Of a DNA stretch of 64,000 nucleotides, positions 16,334-25,979 are shown one piece after another. This stretch comes from Actinomycetota bacterium. Lineage in GTDB: Bacteria > Actinomycetota > Actinomycetes > Actinomycetales > Microbacteriaceae. Under the pieces are notes generated by a model. That model made no database searches. It was not told the DNA's origin and saw only the letters and a list, made by a program, of their open reading frames with translations. The translations under genes and the position numbers were made by a program. The stretch is taken from contig JAIUOH010000002.1 in NCBI GenBank assembly GCA_020161315.1, positions 62,001 through 126,000 of the forward strand, given 5' to 3'. Within the stretch, counting starts at the first letter, position 1. Each line of letters starts with the position of its first letter.

Positions 16334-18913
16334 TCACGGCTCGGTCTCATCGCCGCGCTCGACCCAGGCCTCAAGTGTGCCGTCGTGCTTCTCAACGATT
16401 GCGACACTGCCGTGTACGTCGGTGCGTAGCGTCTGCGTGCCTGCTCGTGCGAGGGCGGCAAGGGTCTCGTCTGTTGGATGCCCATAGCGGTTCTCTGCTC
16501 CTACCGAGACGAGGCCCCAGGTCGCGCTGACCCGTTCGAAGAGCGACATATCTTGGTCTCGACTGCCGTGGTGGGCAACCTTGAGCACATCGATGCGGTC
16601 GAGCGTCGCTCGAGAAGCCTGGTCGTGGATTAGGCGGCTTTGCTGTTCATAGGCCGTGTCAGCAAGCATCAGCGCGCGATGCCCGTCGATTTCAAGCAGA
16701 AGCACGAGGCTTGCCGCGTTTGTTTCGCTCAGCGTGTCGCCACTGCGTGGGGCGATTACCTGCCAGCTGAACCCGCCGGATGACCCGGTGTGCTCCGTGA
16801 GTTTGCCCGTGTCGCCTGCTGCGCCAACGAGAAACGGCACTTGAGCGGCTTCGAGCATGCGCACAACTGGCCGATGTTGCAGCTGCTCGCCCAGTACTGT
16901 CGGTGCGATCAGCGTGGCATCAACACGCGTGAGCACGCTTTCGAGCGCACCGACGTGATCGCGGTCGTCATGAGTGAGCACGAGCAATGAGATGCGATCG
17001 ACACCGAATCTGCTGAGGCACTCATCTAGTGCCGCCGGATTGTCGCCGGTATCAACCAGCATGACAACCTGAGGGGCGTCTGGGCTACGGGCGAGCACTG
17101 CATCGCCCTGCCCCACATCACACGCCACGAACATCCAGTCATTCGGTGTTGCGAGTCGTGTCGCAAGCGGGTGCAGCATCGTAACTGCAACAATGACGGC
17201 GAATGCACCGCTGGCCAGCGTTGCAGCCATGACGCTGATGGCAACCGGGGTGGCACTTTTGGCTCGCCATGGCTGACGTTGGCTCACGCGAAGGCGGGCG
17301 CTGAGCCCGAGCCGCCCAGTGGCTAGCGCCCAGGCGGCGACGAACGAGAGTTGGCAGGCGGCGAGCAGCAGTGCGCCCGCCCAGCCCTCCGGCCAAGACC
17401 ATCGACCCGCTGGCAATTGCGAGCAGACTTGCGCTGTCGCGGCTACCCAACTTGCGGGCAGGCTCGCAGCGTAAACGGCAAGCACAGCCGCGCGGGGCGA
17501 GAGGGGGCCGAGGATCGCGGCAATGAGCCCGAGGCCCGTTCCTAGCGGTGCTGCTGGGGCCGCAATCAGATTCGCAATGATTCCAACGGCGGGAATGCCT
17601 GGCTGCAGTAGCAACAGCAGAGGCCCGCAAGCGAATTGAGCGGATACTGCAACAGAGAGTGGCAGCGCCAAGATTCGCGGCAGTCGGACGCGCCTGCACA
17701 ACCAGTGGGCAATCGGCGTAGCAAGCAGCAGAATGCCGAGGGTCGCGGCAACCGAGAGCGCAAAGCCCGCCTGCAGCGCCTGCCACGGGTCTACGATAAG
17801 CAGTGCGAGTACTGCGAGCCCGAGGGCGGGGAGCGCCGAGGCGCGCCTGCCGCCGAATGCGCCAACGAGCAGCACCGCTGCCATCGCCGCGGCTCGAAGC
17901 ACAGATGAGTCTGGACCCACGACTGTGACGAACGCTGCGAGCGCCGCACCACCCGCGATAGCGCGCCATCGGCGGCTGGCCCCGAGACAAGACGCGCACC
18001 AGGACATTGCCGCGATGACAAGGCCCGTGTTGCTCCCAGACACAGCAGTGAGGTGGCTAAGCGAGCTTTCGAGCATCGCGTCGTTCAGAGGTTCGGGCAC
18101 GAGCGACGTATCGCCGACAGCGAAGCCTGGCACCAGCTCAGCATGCGGCACATTGGCCGCGTGCTGCATCAAGAGCGAGCGAAACACCGCTGCCGCCGAA
18201 CCGACCTGCCCTCCGCGTTCATCGAGCTGTTGCATCGCAGAAGGATTTGCCGTGTACGCCACGGCGTCGGCCGCCGGTTGCGTTTTGAGCGTTGCTGTAA
18301 CGCTGAGCACGGTGCCCGGCCCCCAGCGCTTTGCCTCCTTGGGCAGCTCGGTGTCACTGAGCCACAGCAGCATCGGCACTGAGGCCCTGCGCACTGAGGC
18401 CCCGCGCCCTGAGTTCCAGGATACTGCGCCCTCGAGCACTGTGCCTCCGGGCGCCTTGCCGACAGGTGCGATCGCCGAGATGCGTACCCATTCCCGGCTG
18501 CCAAAAGCGGTCTGCTTCTTCTCGGGAAACCCAGTGAGCGTTGCGGCGAAGGTGAGAGTCGTGCCGCTAGCAGCGGCACGCTGAAACTCCGGTGCCGCCC
18601 GCTGACCCTCTACCGCGTGTACGCGGCACCCGAGCACCACCAGGCATCCGAACAGAATCGTAAGAAGCGAGACCGCGATAGTGGATAGTCGCCCATGTCG
18701 AGTGAGCCACCAACCCAAGAGCAGAAGCGAGCCAGCCACCGCCGCGCAAAGTGCGATGACCCCGCCACGCCCGGGCGAGAGAATCGCCCATGCAGTCAAG
18801 GCCCAGCACACCAGTGCAACCGAGAGCAGCCGCCACTGGCCCGGCGGCGAGCGCGCCTCGGTCTCTGCCTCTGGGTTGAAGTTGAGCGCATGCAACGGAT
18901 CTCGAACCCTCAT
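16334..18913 (-). CDS. comEC: ComEC/Rec2-family DNA uptake channel
   Basis: A large 859-residue membrane protein. Domains in order: an N-terminal pair of helices with a soluble OB-like segment (~residues 60-230), a competence membrane domain of about ten helices (~245-590) containing HLTAVSGSNTGLVIA, and a C-terminal metallo-beta-lactamase-like domain (~600-850) with LTHDDRDHVGALE and KVAHHGSRDQD. The first zinc motif reads HDDRDH instead of the usual HxHxDH, a known variant. The protein translocates single-stranded DNA in competent bacteria. Other competence genes are absent here, so activity is not proven. It overlaps comEA by four bases. Confidence 0.93.
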   Translation of the reverse strand: MRVRDPLHALNFNPEAETEARSPPGQWRLLSVALVCWALTAWAILSPGRGGVIALCAAVAGSLLLLGWWLTRHGRLSTIAVSLLTILFGCLVVLGCRVHAVEGQRAAPEFQRAAASGTTLTFAATLTGFPEKKQTAFGSREWVRISAIAPVGKAPGGTVLEGAVSWNSGRGASVRRASVPMLLWLSDTELPKEAKRWGPGTVLSVTATLKTQPAADAVAYTANPSAMQQLDERGGQVGSAAAVFRSLLMQHAANVPHAELVPGFAVGDTSLVPEPLNDAMLESSLSHLTAVSGSNTGLVIAAMSWCASCLGASRRWRAIAGGAALAAFVTVVGPDSSVLRAAAMAAVLLVGAFGGRRASALPALGLAVLALLIVDPWQALQAGFALSVAATLGILLLATPIAHWLCRRVRLPRILALPLSVAVSAQFACGPLLLLLQPGIPAVGIIANLIAAPAAPLGTGLGLIAAILGPLSPRAAVLAVYAASLPASWVAATAQVCSQLPAGRWSWPEGWAGALLLAACQLSFVAAWALATGRLGLSARLRVSQRQPWRAKSATPVAISVMAATLASGAFAVIVAVTMLHPLATRLATPNDWMFVACDVGQGDAVLARSPDAPQVVMLVDTGDNPAALDECLSRFGVDRISLLVLTHDDRDHVGALESVLTRVDATLIAPTVLGEQLQHRPVVRMLEAAQVPFLVGAAGDTGKLTEHTGSSGGFSWQVIAPRSGDTLSETNAASLVLLLEIDGHRALMLADTAYEQQSRLIHDQASRATLDRIDVLKVAHHGSRDQDMSLFERVSATWGLVSVGAENRYGHPTDETLAALARAGTQTLRTDVHGSVAIVEKHDGTLEAWVERGDETEP

Positions 18914-19761
18914 ATCGTCACCAGTTCTTGCAGCTGTTCAAAGGTTCGCTGACCGATACCCGAGACTCCCGTGAGCTGGCCGATATCGCTGAAGCCACCG
19001 TTGGCTTCACGCCACTCAATAATGCGCTGGGCGAGTGCCGGCCCTACTCTCGGCAGGGTCTCTAGTGCCGCTTGATCGGCGGTGTTCAGATTGACCAACC
19101 CATCGCCGGTTGTCGTGCCGCCGCCTACCCCTAGCGAATCAGCATTGGTTCTCTGCGCGGTGAGCGCCGCCGCGTTCTCTGCGTTTGGCACGACGATCTG
19201 TTCGCCGTCGCTGAGCGGCCTGGCAAGGTTCAGAACCGAGAGCACCGCGTGCTCAGTTGCGCCCCCCGCCGCTTCGATAGCCGCGAGCACTCGGGCATCT
19301 GCCGGAAGCTCGTAGACCCCGGGCAAGGTGACCTCGCCAACCACGTGCACATAGAGTGTTGCGGCGTTGCTCTCAGTCTCGACTGCATTTGCCCCTTCGT
19401 GAGGAGCGACGTATTCAGTCGTATCATTGCCAGCTGCGATGCCTGAAGATGCTGTCTGCTTTTCGTTTGGAAACGCAGCGGCCCCGACCGAGTGCGGCTG
19501 CAACCACACCATGGCAATTGAGGCGATGATCGTGAGCACGAACGCCGCCGCTGCGGCTGTAGTCGGCACTGTGACGCCGCGCTGCACTCGCTGCCAGAGT
19601 CTGGGTGGAGGCTGCAATCGCAGCGGTTCGGGCGGTTTAGGCAGTGAAGCCGGTTCAGGCAACTTTGGCGACCCAGGCGCAGAACCGGGTGCGAGCTCGC
19701 GCAGGCGAGCAGCCCAGCGAGACGGTGGGAGATCAGGGTGAATGATGTCGTGTGCAGGCAT
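18910..19761 (-). CDS. comEA: ComEA-like DNA receptor with SLBB and helix-hairpin-helix domains
   Basis: A 283-residue membrane-anchored DNA-binding protein. A cytoplasmic Pro-rich N-terminus (to ~85), one membrane helix (~95-115, TAAAAAFVLTIIASIAMVW), an SLBB domain (~155-200, VHVVGEVTLPGVYELP) and a C-terminal tandem helix-hairpin-helix (NLNTADQAALETLPRVGPALAQ, then GVSGIGQRTFEQL). This matches Gram-positive ComEA, which holds incoming duplex DNA outside the membrane for ComEC. First gene of the comEA-comEC-holA unit. The 152 bases upstream, before the divergent ASCH gene, contain short gcaagca repeats only. Confidence 0.92.
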   Translation of the reverse strand: MPAHDIIHPDLPPSRWAARLRELAPGSAPGSPKLPEPASLPKPPEPLRLQPPPRLWQRVQRGVTVPTTAAAAAFVLTIIASIAMVWLQPHSVGAAAFPNEKQTASSGIAAGNDTTEYVAPHEGANAVETESNAATLYVHVVGEVTLPGVYELPADARVLAAIEAAGGATEHAVLSVLNLARPLSDGEQIVVPNAENAAALTAQRTNADSLGVGGGTTTGDGLVNLNTADQAALETLPRVGPALAQRIIEWREANGGFSDIGQLTGVSGIGQRTFEQLQELVTI

Positions 19762-19913
19762 GGCACCACGCTAGGCTCGCGAAACCGGCCCGAAATGGGA
19801 AACCGCAAAACTCTCGAAAACCGGTGGATAACTGGGAAACCGGGTGCCTGTGAATAGCGAATGAAGCGTGAACGGCAGCAAGCAGCAAGCAGTGAGCAGA
19901 TATTCTGCAGAGC

Positions 19914-20390
19914 ATGACCGAACAAGAAACAATTGCAGTGCGCGAGTTCTGGAAACAGGCATGCGCGAATATCGCCGGAGCGCCAGATACTGTGCCAGAG
20001 GCCTGGGCGTTTGGTGCTACCCCCGACCACGCCGACGGTCTGCTTGCCCTGGTGCTTGACGGCACAAAGACGGGCACTGCATCGTCGTTCTGGGATTACG
20101 AGTGGACGGGCGATCCTTTGCCCGCGGTGGGTGAGTACAGCATCATTCTTGATGCTAGGAACCGACCTCGCGCCGTCATCGAAATCGTTGAGGTGGCAGT
20201 CGTACCGTTTAGCGCGGTCACCGAACAGCATGCGCATTCAGAGGGTGAGGGTGATCGTACTCTCGCATCTTGGCGCGAGATTCATGAGCGGTATTGGCGC
20301 CTGCACTCTGAGAACCCGCGCGGGTTTGAAGCAGATATGCCCGTCGTTTGTGAGCAGTTCAGGCTCGTGTACCGCGAGCCAGTTGACTAG
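19914..20390 (+). CDS. ASCH-domain protein
   Basis: A 158-residue soluble protein of the ASCH family, a beta-barrel related to the PUA RNA-binding fold. Recognisable are EAWAFGATPDHADGLLALVLDGTKTGTAS, where the GTKT motif is the conserved binding loop, then PLPAVGEYSIILDARNRPRAVIEI and the closing ADMPVVCEQFRLVY. Relatives act on RNA or modified nucleosides, but the substrate here is unknown. ATG 19914 lies close to a TATTCT box at about 19900, with no Shine-Dalgarno, so it may be leaderless. It is convergent with tesB. Confidence 0.85.
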   Translation: MTEQETIAVREFWKQACANIAGAPDTVPEAWAFGATPDHADGLLALVLDGTKTGTASSFWDYEWTGDPLPAVGEYSIILDARNRPRAVIEIVEVAVVPFSAVTEQHAHSEGEGDRTLASWREIHERYWRLHSENPRGFEADMPVVCEQFRLVYREPVD

Positions 20391-20438
20391 CCGTCTAGCT
20401 GCATAGACGCTAAAACTGCCAAGCAGTCGAGCCACAAA

Positions 20439-21302
20439 CTATTGCCCGGGCGGGCGAATCATGCTCTCTTGTGCGACGCTCGCCACGAGTTGCCCCGCGC
20501 GGTTGTAAAAACGACCGTGTGTTAGCCCACGTGCGCCCTGCGCGGTCGGTGAGTCGAGCACGTAGAGCAACCACTCGTCGACGCGGAATGGCCTGTGAAA
20601 CCACATTGCGTGGTCGAGGCTTGCCACGCGCAGCCCGGGGGTCGCCCACGGAATTGAGTGCTGCCGCATGACCGGTTCGACGAGCAGGTAGTCGCTCGCA
20701 AACGCGAGGGCCGCCGAGTGCAGCATTTGCGAGGCCTCGACACTGTCTCGGCTGCGCATCCAGACTCGCATGGTGTTGCCCGGATCCTCGACCCTGACCG
20801 TAATGTCTTTGTCGACGTGCCGCAGATCAAATGGCCTGTTGAGTAGCCACGAAGCCCGCGTGTCGGCGAGGTGACCATACTTCTCCCACACCGTGGGTAG
20901 CTCGTCGGGGTCGGGCAGGCTCGACATATCGTAATCGCTCTGGTGCTCGAGCCCCGGTTCGTCGACTTGGAACGACGCGATCAGCGACATCAGAATCTCA
21001 CCCGACTGGTACGCCTGCACGCGCCGAGTCGAGAACGAGCCGCCGTCGTACAGGCGACCCACCTCGAACGTCATGCGTCGCTCGGCATCACCCGGGCGCA
21101 GAAAGTAGCCGTGCATCGAGTGGATCGGGCGGTCGGCATCAACCGTCTCGCCCGCGGCGGCGAGCGCCTGGCCGAGTACTTGGCCGCCGAATGAGCGACC
21201 GTGTGGAGTTGGCAGCGCGGGCCCAGTGAAAATGTCGTACTGCGTGCGTGCCTCGCTGTCGTGTAGCGAGAGCATCTCGAGAAGATCTGGCATTGCTGAC
21301 AT
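20439..21302 (-). CDS. tesB: Acyl-CoA thioesterase II
   Basis: A 287-residue double hot-dog protein that hydrolyses acyl-CoA to free fatty acid and CoA. Family features: FGGQVLGQALAAA and HSMHGYFLRPGD in the N-terminal hot-dog, DGGSFSTRRVQAYQ, and LDHAMWFHRPFRVDEWLLY in the C-terminal one. The ATG at 21302 is chosen because AGGAGGA lies 3-10 bases upstream. The frame is open for a further 43 codons, but those have no homology. Single gene, divergent from an uncharacterised gene. Confidence 0.94.
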   Translation of the reverse strand: MSAMPDLLEMLSLHDSEARTQYDIFTGPALPTPHGRSFGGQVLGQALAAAGETVDADRPIHSMHGYFLRPGDAERRMTFEVGRLYDGGSFSTRRVQAYQSGEILMSLIASFQVDEPGLEHQSDYDMSSLPDPDELPTVWEKYGHLADTRASWLLNRPFDLRHVDKDITVRVEDPGNTMRVWMRSRDSVEASQMLHSAALAFASDYLLVEPVMRQHSIPWATPGLRVASLDHAMWFHRPFRVDEWLLYVLDSPTAQGARGLTHGRFYNRAGQLVASVAQESMIRPPGQ

Positions 21303-21413
21303 GCGTCCTCCTGATCTGTTAGGCGTGGATCGCCGTGCAGTATCCGTGTTGTCGCTCAGTCTATTGGGGGAGCGGTGGCCATTCGTTACCGCAACACGCC
21401 ATAGGCTGATGGC

Positions 21414-22058
21414 GTGACCTCGCAACTGCAACTTCTTGACTATGCCACCCGTGACGACCTACGCGTCTACCTTGAGCGGTTGCAGAGATTTGGTCAGGCA
21501 GAGGTTCGTTTAGTGGTGCGAGGATCGGTGCTCGCTGTGTTCGGCTGCACTCAGGCGCCGGCCACTCTTCTTGATCCGCTGCCTGCGGTGCTCGTGCTGC
21601 GCTCATTTGCGCTTGCCTCAGGTTTGGTGAGTGAACTTGACGGCACCGACATTACGGTGATGGGCCGTGGGCTGCTCGACCGCATCGCACGCATGGGTGT
21701 GCTTGGCCTCGTACTTGAGCTGCCGGACGCGCACGTAGCTGCTGCGTGGGCTGGGGTACTGCCGCCGAGGGGCGGCTGGGAAGCCTCGGGAGTAATTGAC
21801 GGTGGATCGCTCGCGACCGTGGCCCGCGAAGGTATTGACAGGGTCGCCGCTGCGTTGCCCGATAGCCCGGGCGATGCGATCGTGCGTGAGTCGGTGTGGG
21901 GTGCTGAGATCGCCCCCGGTCTGCCCGCCGCCGCCGCGTTTGCCGCCGAAGCGATGGGGTTTCTCGCGGATGAAACTCGCGTACCGCTTGCACGTAGCCG
22001 TACCTGGACGAGGCTTGATACCTCGCGCGGGCAGGTGCTCGTGCGTTCCGTTCCCTGA
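21414..22058 (+). CDS. Uncharacterised protein
   Basis: A 214-residue protein I do not recognise. It has no signal peptide or clear membrane helix. It is rich in Ala, Leu and Val, with an N-terminal YATRDDLRVYLERLQRFGQAEVRLVVRGSVLAVFG that looks like helix then beta sheet. Codon use is like its neighbours, and it stands between tesB and rpoZ on the rpoZ strand. The start is a GTG. The last codons and the TGA stop fall within a REP-like palindrome, so its C-terminus may have been altered by that element. Confidence 0.75.
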   Translation: MTSQLQLLDYATRDDLRVYLERLQRFGQAEVRLVVRGSVLAVFGCTQAPATLLDPLPAVLVLRSFALASGLVSELDGTDITVMGRGLLDRIARMGVLGLVLELPDAHVAAAWAGVLPPRGGWEASGVIDGGSLATVAREGIDRVAAALPDSPGDAIVRESVWGAEIAPGLPAAAAFAAEAMGFLADETRVPLARSRTWTRLDTSRGQVLVRSVP

Positions 22059-22080
22059 GCCTGTCCGAGGGAGCGAAGCC
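22049..22080. repeat. REP-like palindrome spanning a stop codon upstream of rpoZ
   Basis: Contains ccctgagcctgtccgaggg, a variant of the tgagcYtgtcgaaggg core. It covers the stop codon of the upstream gene and ends about 14 bases before the TAGAAT -10 box of rpoZ. Confidence 0.6.
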
Positions 22081-22129
22081 GGACAAAGTGCGCTAGAATA
22101 CTTAGGTTATCTAGAAGGAGACGCAGCAC

Positions 22130-22462
22130 ATGGCACAGGTGAACGGCATCATCGATCCCCCCATCGACGACCTGCTCGAGAAGGTTGATTCGAAGTACGC
22201 TCTCGTGGTCTTCGCTTCGCAGCGCGCCCGCCAGATCAACGATTACTACACCGATCTGCACGACGGCAATCTCTTCGACAACGTTGGCCCGCTGGTTGAC
22301 GCTTCGGTCGATGACAAGCCGCTGTCGACGGCGCTGCACGAGATCGCAGAGGGCAAGCTTGAGATGAAGCCTCGCGTGCACGTTGCGCCTGAAGCCGCGC
22401 TCGAGGCTGCGCTTGACGCAATCGAGCTTGACGACGCAATCGAAGGTACCGAGGGCGAGTAA
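22130..22462 (+). CDS. rpoZ: RNA polymerase omega subunit
   Basis: A 110-residue omega subunit, which helps fold and hold the beta-prime subunit. [21 protein letters not shown] (first half) is the conserved helix that contacts beta-prime, and the tail [17 protein letters not shown] is the actinobacterial extension. A TAGAAT -10 box is at 22094-22099 and AAGGAG precedes the ATG by nine bases. In most actinobacteria rpoZ directly follows gmk and precedes coaBC. Here gmk is 20 kb away and coaBC is absent between rpoZ and metK. Confidence 0.97.
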   Translation: MAQVNGIIDPPIDDLLEKVDSKYALVVFASQRARQINDYYTDLHDGNLFDNVGPLVDASVDDKPLSTALHEIAEGKLEMKPRVHVAPEAALEAALDAIELDDAIEGTEGE

Positions 22463-22528
22463 CCTCGCGTCACGCGCTGCCTCTGCAACGGGGCCGATGT
22501 CAGTGGTGTTCGCTAGGCTGATTTCATC

Positions 22529-23722
22529 ATGACAAGACGATTTTTCACCTCTGAGTCGGTGACCGAGGGTCATCCCGACAAAATCTGTGATCGCATCTCA
22601 GATTCGATTCTCGACGCGATTCTCGCGATCGACCCTGCCGCGCGCGTCGCGGTTGAGACGCTCGTCACCACTGGCCTCGTGCATGTGGCAGGCGAGATTC
22701 GCACCGAGGGCTACGTTGAGATCCCTGAGATCGTTCGTGCCGCCGTGCGCGAGGTGGGCTACACCTCGAGCGAGATGGGCTTCGACGCCTCGTCTTGTGG
22801 CGTATCGGTCTCTATTGGGCAGCAGTCTGCCGACATCGCGAGCGGTGTAGAGCGTTCGCTCGAGGCCCGTGAGGGTGCCGGCGAGATCGACGAGCTCAGC
22901 CTGCTGGGTGCCGGCGACCAGGGCATCATGTTTGGTTACGCCACAGATGAGACGCCCGAGCTGCACCCGCTGCCGAGCTGGCTCTCGCACCGCATGGCTG
23001 AGCGCCTCACCGAGGTTCGCAAGACTGGCGTGCTGCCTTACCTGCGCCCCGACGGAAAGACCCAGGTCACCATCGGCTACGAGGGTGACCGTGCGGTTAG
23101 CGTCGAGGCAGTAGTGGTCTCAACCCAGCACGAGGGCCAGATCTCGCAGGAGCAGCTGCGCGCCGACGTCGAGCGCGAGGTCATTCGCCCCGTGCTTGCG
23201 CGCGTCGCGCTTTCGAGCGCCGACGCAGAGCTCTTCATCAACCCCGCCGGCCCATTCGTTATCGGTGGCCCGATGGGTGATGCTGGCCTCACCGGTCGCA
23301 AGATCATCATCGATACCTACGGCGGGGCAAGCCGTCACGGCGGCGGTGCGTTCAGCGGCAAAGACCCGTCAAAGGTTGACCGTTCGGCCGCCTACGCGAT
23401 GCGCTGGGTTGCAAAGCACGTGGTTGCAGCGGGCCTCGCACGTCGCGCCGAACTGCAGGTGGCCTACGCAATCGGTCGCGCGCACCCGGTTGGCCTCTAC
23501 GTCGAGACTTTCGGCACCGAAACCGTGCCACTCGATCGCATCGAGGCGGCCGTGCGCGAAGTGTTCGATCTGCGCCCCGCAGCGATTATTCGTGACCTCG
23601 ATCTGCTGCGCCCCATCTACGCAAAGACGAGCGCCTACGGGCACTTCGGTCGCGAGCTTCCCGAGTTCACGTGGGAGGCCACGCCTCGGGTCGATCAGCT
23701 GCGCGCCGCCGCCGGGTTGTAG
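22529..23722 (+). CDS. metK: S-adenosylmethionine synthase
   Basis: A 397-residue enzyme making S-adenosylmethionine from methionine and ATP. Motifs: [17 protein letters not shown] (ATP and metal site), [12 protein letters not shown], and [20 protein letters not shown], the P-loop-like segment. Length is normal. A TAGGCT box at ~22514-22519 stands 9 bases before the ATG with no Shine-Dalgarno, so translation may be (near-)leaderless. No SAM riboswitch is seen in the 66-base gap. It is followed by priA after six bases. Confidence 0.98.
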   Translation: MTRRFFTSESVTEGHPDKICDRISDSILDAILAIDPAARVAVETLVTTGLVHVAGEIRTEGYVEIPEIVRAAVREVGYTSSEMGFDASSCGVSVSIGQQSADIASGVERSLEAREGAGEIDELSLLGAGDQGIMFGYATDETPELHPLPSWLSHRMAERLTEVRKTGVLPYLRPDGKTQVTIGYEGDRAVSVEAVVVSTQHEGQISQEQLRADVEREVIRPVLARVALSSADAELFINPAGPFVIGGPMGDAGLTGRKIIIDTYGGASRHGGGAFSGKDPSKVDRSAAYAMRWVAKHVVAAGLARRAELQVAYAIGRAHPVGLYVETFGTETVPLDRIEAAVREVFDLRPAAIIRDLDLLRPIYAKTSAYGHFGRELPEFTWEATPRVDQLRAAAGL

Positions 23723-23728
23723 GCCCAG

Positions 23729-25816
23729 TTGAGCCCGGCCGAGGCCGCGCGCGGGCGCCCCGTCGCCCAAGTATTGCTCGATTCTGCGCTGCCCCAACTC
23801 GATCACCTCTTCGATTATGCGGTTCCACCAGAGCTCGCAGACGATATTCGGGTTGGGCAGCGCGTTCGAGTGCCGTTTCGCTCGCAGAGCAGGCGTAGCC
23901 ACGGCTATGTGATCGGCTTTGCAAATTCGAGCACGTTCGGCGGCGAGCTGCAGCCGATTGCCGATATCGTGGGCCCGGTATCGCTGCTGACCCCACGACT
24001 GTGGCGGCTCGCCCGGGCCGTCGCTGACCGCGCAGGCGGCTCAGCGTCGGACATTCTGCGGCTCGCGATTCCACAGCGCATGGTGCGTGCCGAGAAGCAG
24101 CATCTTGCGGCCCAGGCCGCGAGCGAATCCGATGGAGCTGAGGCCCCAGCGCCCGGCGCATTCACCGCATCCGCGGTCGAGCACGAGACCACCGAGTTGT
24201 TACTTCGCGGCGAACGCCTCGCGGTGACAGCTTCACACGGCCCCGAGCGACTCGGTACCGGCGAATGGGTTGGCGGCTGGGCGGTGCGCCTCGCGCGGGC
24301 CGCGCTCGACGTGTTCGCGCAGGGGCGCAGCGTGATCCTCGTCGCCCCCGACTATCGCGATGTCGACCAGTTGACCGACACACTCGCTTCGCTGGGGCAC
24401 GAGGACGTGGTGCGCGTCGATTCGAGGCAGCCGGGTAGCGCGCGTTATGCCTCGTTCTTGCGTGCGCTCGATGACACCCCGCGCATTGTGCTCGGCAATC
24501 GCTCGGCGATCTATGCGCCCGTCTACCGGCTCGGCGCCATTCTGCTCTGGGATGATGGCGACCCGCTGCTCGCCGAGTTGCTCGCACCCTACGTGCACGC
24601 GCGCGACGCGGCGCTCGTACGCGCATCGATCGAACACGAGAGTGAGAACCAGCGCGAGAGCTCGCACGCATCCGAGGCGTCGAGCGAGCCCGATGACCCT
24701 GACCGCGTCGGCCTCATGTTCGCCGCGCACGCCCGCAGCGCCGAGGTGCAGCGGCTCATCGACATTGGCTATGTGCAGGCCGAATCCGTGCCCCCGCGCC
24801 GCATCAGAATCATCACCGCAGACTCGGTGCAGCATCAAGACGGCGATTTTTCGCGCGTGCCAGAGTTTGCGGCCCGCACGCTTCGCGAGGGCCTGTCCCA
24901 GGGGCCGGTGCTCGTGCAGGTGGCGACGCCGGGCTACGCGCCCGTCGCGGTCTGCGGTGACTGCGGTGAGCGCGCCAGGTGCCTGGCATGCGGCGGCCCA
25001 GTCGGTTTTCGCGGCGCGCAGCGGGCGATGTGCCGCTGGTGCGGCGAGCAGGCGGGCGGTTGGCGCTGCCCAGAGTGTCGCGGCACGCGGCTATCGCAGC
25101 GCGGGGCGGGCTCCGAGCGCACAGCCGAACAGTTTCAGCGGCAGTTTCCCGGCACCAGAATCGTGCTGAGCGATGGTGCCCACCCACACGAGCGCGTCGA
25201 CTCAAGACCGGCGCTCGTGGTCGCGACGCGGGGCGCCGAGCCGATCGCCGCTGGCGGCTACCGAGCAGTGGTGCTGCTCGACGCAGACCGCCTGCTGAGC
25301 CTCGAGTCGCTGCGTGCCGCCGAAGACTGCGTGCGCTGGTGGCAGAACGCTGCTGCACTTGCTGCTCCCGATGCGCGCTGCGTGCTTGCCTCTGGTAGCG
25401 GCCCGGCGGTGCAAGCGTTTGTCACCGGCCGCATTGACGAATGGTTGCGGTCAGAGCTGAGTGATCGGCATCAGCTGAGGTACCCACCGGCCGTTCGCGT
25501 AGCGAGCGTCACGGGAGGCCGACCAGAGATTGACCGGGCTCTCAGCGCGCTCGGAACATTGCCAGGTGTCGATGTGCTCGGCCCGACCCCCGTGGCTGAA
25601 CGGCAACTGCGATCCGGTGATTCGGGCGCGAACCTCGTACGCGCGATTGTGCGTTTCGACTACGGCCAGGGTGCAGAGGTAGCGAAGCGCCTCCGCGGCG
25701 CACTCGTAGCCGACGCCGCCGGATCCTCGTCGCGCGCCTCAGGTCGCACCCCGGGCCGGGCGAGACCTGAGGCGCTACGACTGCGCTTCGACGATCGAGG
25801 CGTGTTCGACGGTTAG
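23729..25816 (+). CDS. priA: Primosomal protein N' (PriA), helicase-motif-poor actinobacterial type
   Basis: A 695-residue PriA homologue for restarting stalled replication forks. The N-terminal 3'-DNA-binding domain (AQVLLDSALPQLDHLFDYAVP) and the zinc-binding region with paired cysteines (CGDCGERARCLACGG, then CRWCGEQAGGWRCPEC) are clear. No Walker A GxTGSGKT or DEAD/DEEH-type box can be found where the helicase core should have them, as is known for actinobacterial PriA, so it may lack ATPase activity. It starts with TTG six bases after metK. Its TAG stop is the outermost triplet of an inverted-repeat element, so the original C-terminus may have been changed. Confidence 0.9.
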   Translation: MSPAEAARGRPVAQVLLDSALPQLDHLFDYAVPPELADDIRVGQRVRVPFRSQSRRSHGYVIGFANSSTFGGELQPIADIVGPVSLLTPRLWRLARAVADRAGGSASDILRLAIPQRMVRAEKQHLAAQAASESDGAEAPAPGAFTASAVEHETTELLLRGERLAVTASHGPERLGTGEWVGGWAVRLARAALDVFAQGRSVILVAPDYRDVDQLTDTLASLGHEDVVRVDSRQPGSARYASFLRALDDTPRIVLGNRSAIYAPVYRLGAILLWDDGDPLLAELLAPYVHARDAALVRASIEHESENQRESSHASEASSEPDDPDRVGLMFAAHARSAEVQRLIDIGYVQAESVPPRRIRIITADSVQHQDGDFSRVPEFAARTLREGLSQGPVLVQVATPGYAPVAVCGDCGERARCLACGGPVGFRGAQRAMCRWCGEQAGGWRCPECRGTRLSQRGAGSERTAEQFQRQFPGTRIVLSDGAHPHERVDSRPALVVATRGAEPIAAGGYRAVVLLDADRLLSLESLRAAEDCVRWWQNAAALAAPDARCVLASGSGPAVQAFVTGRIDEWLRSELSDRHQLRYPPAVRVASVTGGRPEIDRALSALGTLPGVDVLGPTPVAERQLRSGDSGANLVRAIVRFDYGQGAEVAKRLRGALVADAAGSSSRASGRTPGRARPEALRLRFDDRGVFDG

Positions 25817-25979
25817 GGCGTGTCTTTTGTAAATGGTGTCACGCTGCGGTGTACTCGAAATCAGCGCTCGCTTCGTTGTCGTCGTCGGCTTTGCCACCAG
25901 CAAAGCGTCCTCCTCCGCCTCGCGATCACAGACTTCGAGCACATCCTCGCCAGCACCACCATTTACAAGACACGCCCTA
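25814..25979. mobile_element. MITE-like element with imperfect terminal inverted repeats
   Basis: A 166-bp element between convergent priA and lysE. The left end 25814-25838 and right end 25957-25979 are inverted copies that differ only by a 2-base indel (common core tgtaaatggtg/caccatttaca and tagggcgtgtct/agacacgcccta). The interior has no convincing gene. The tip TAG is the stop codon of priA and, on the other strand, of lysE. This looks like an internally deleted insertion sequence or MITE. The parent family cannot be named from this sequence, and no target duplication is evident. Confidence 0.7.

Noticed and set aside
22463-22528. SAM riboswitch before metK
   Set aside because: The gap is only 66 bases, with a promoter close to the start codon, and has no riboswitch pairing.
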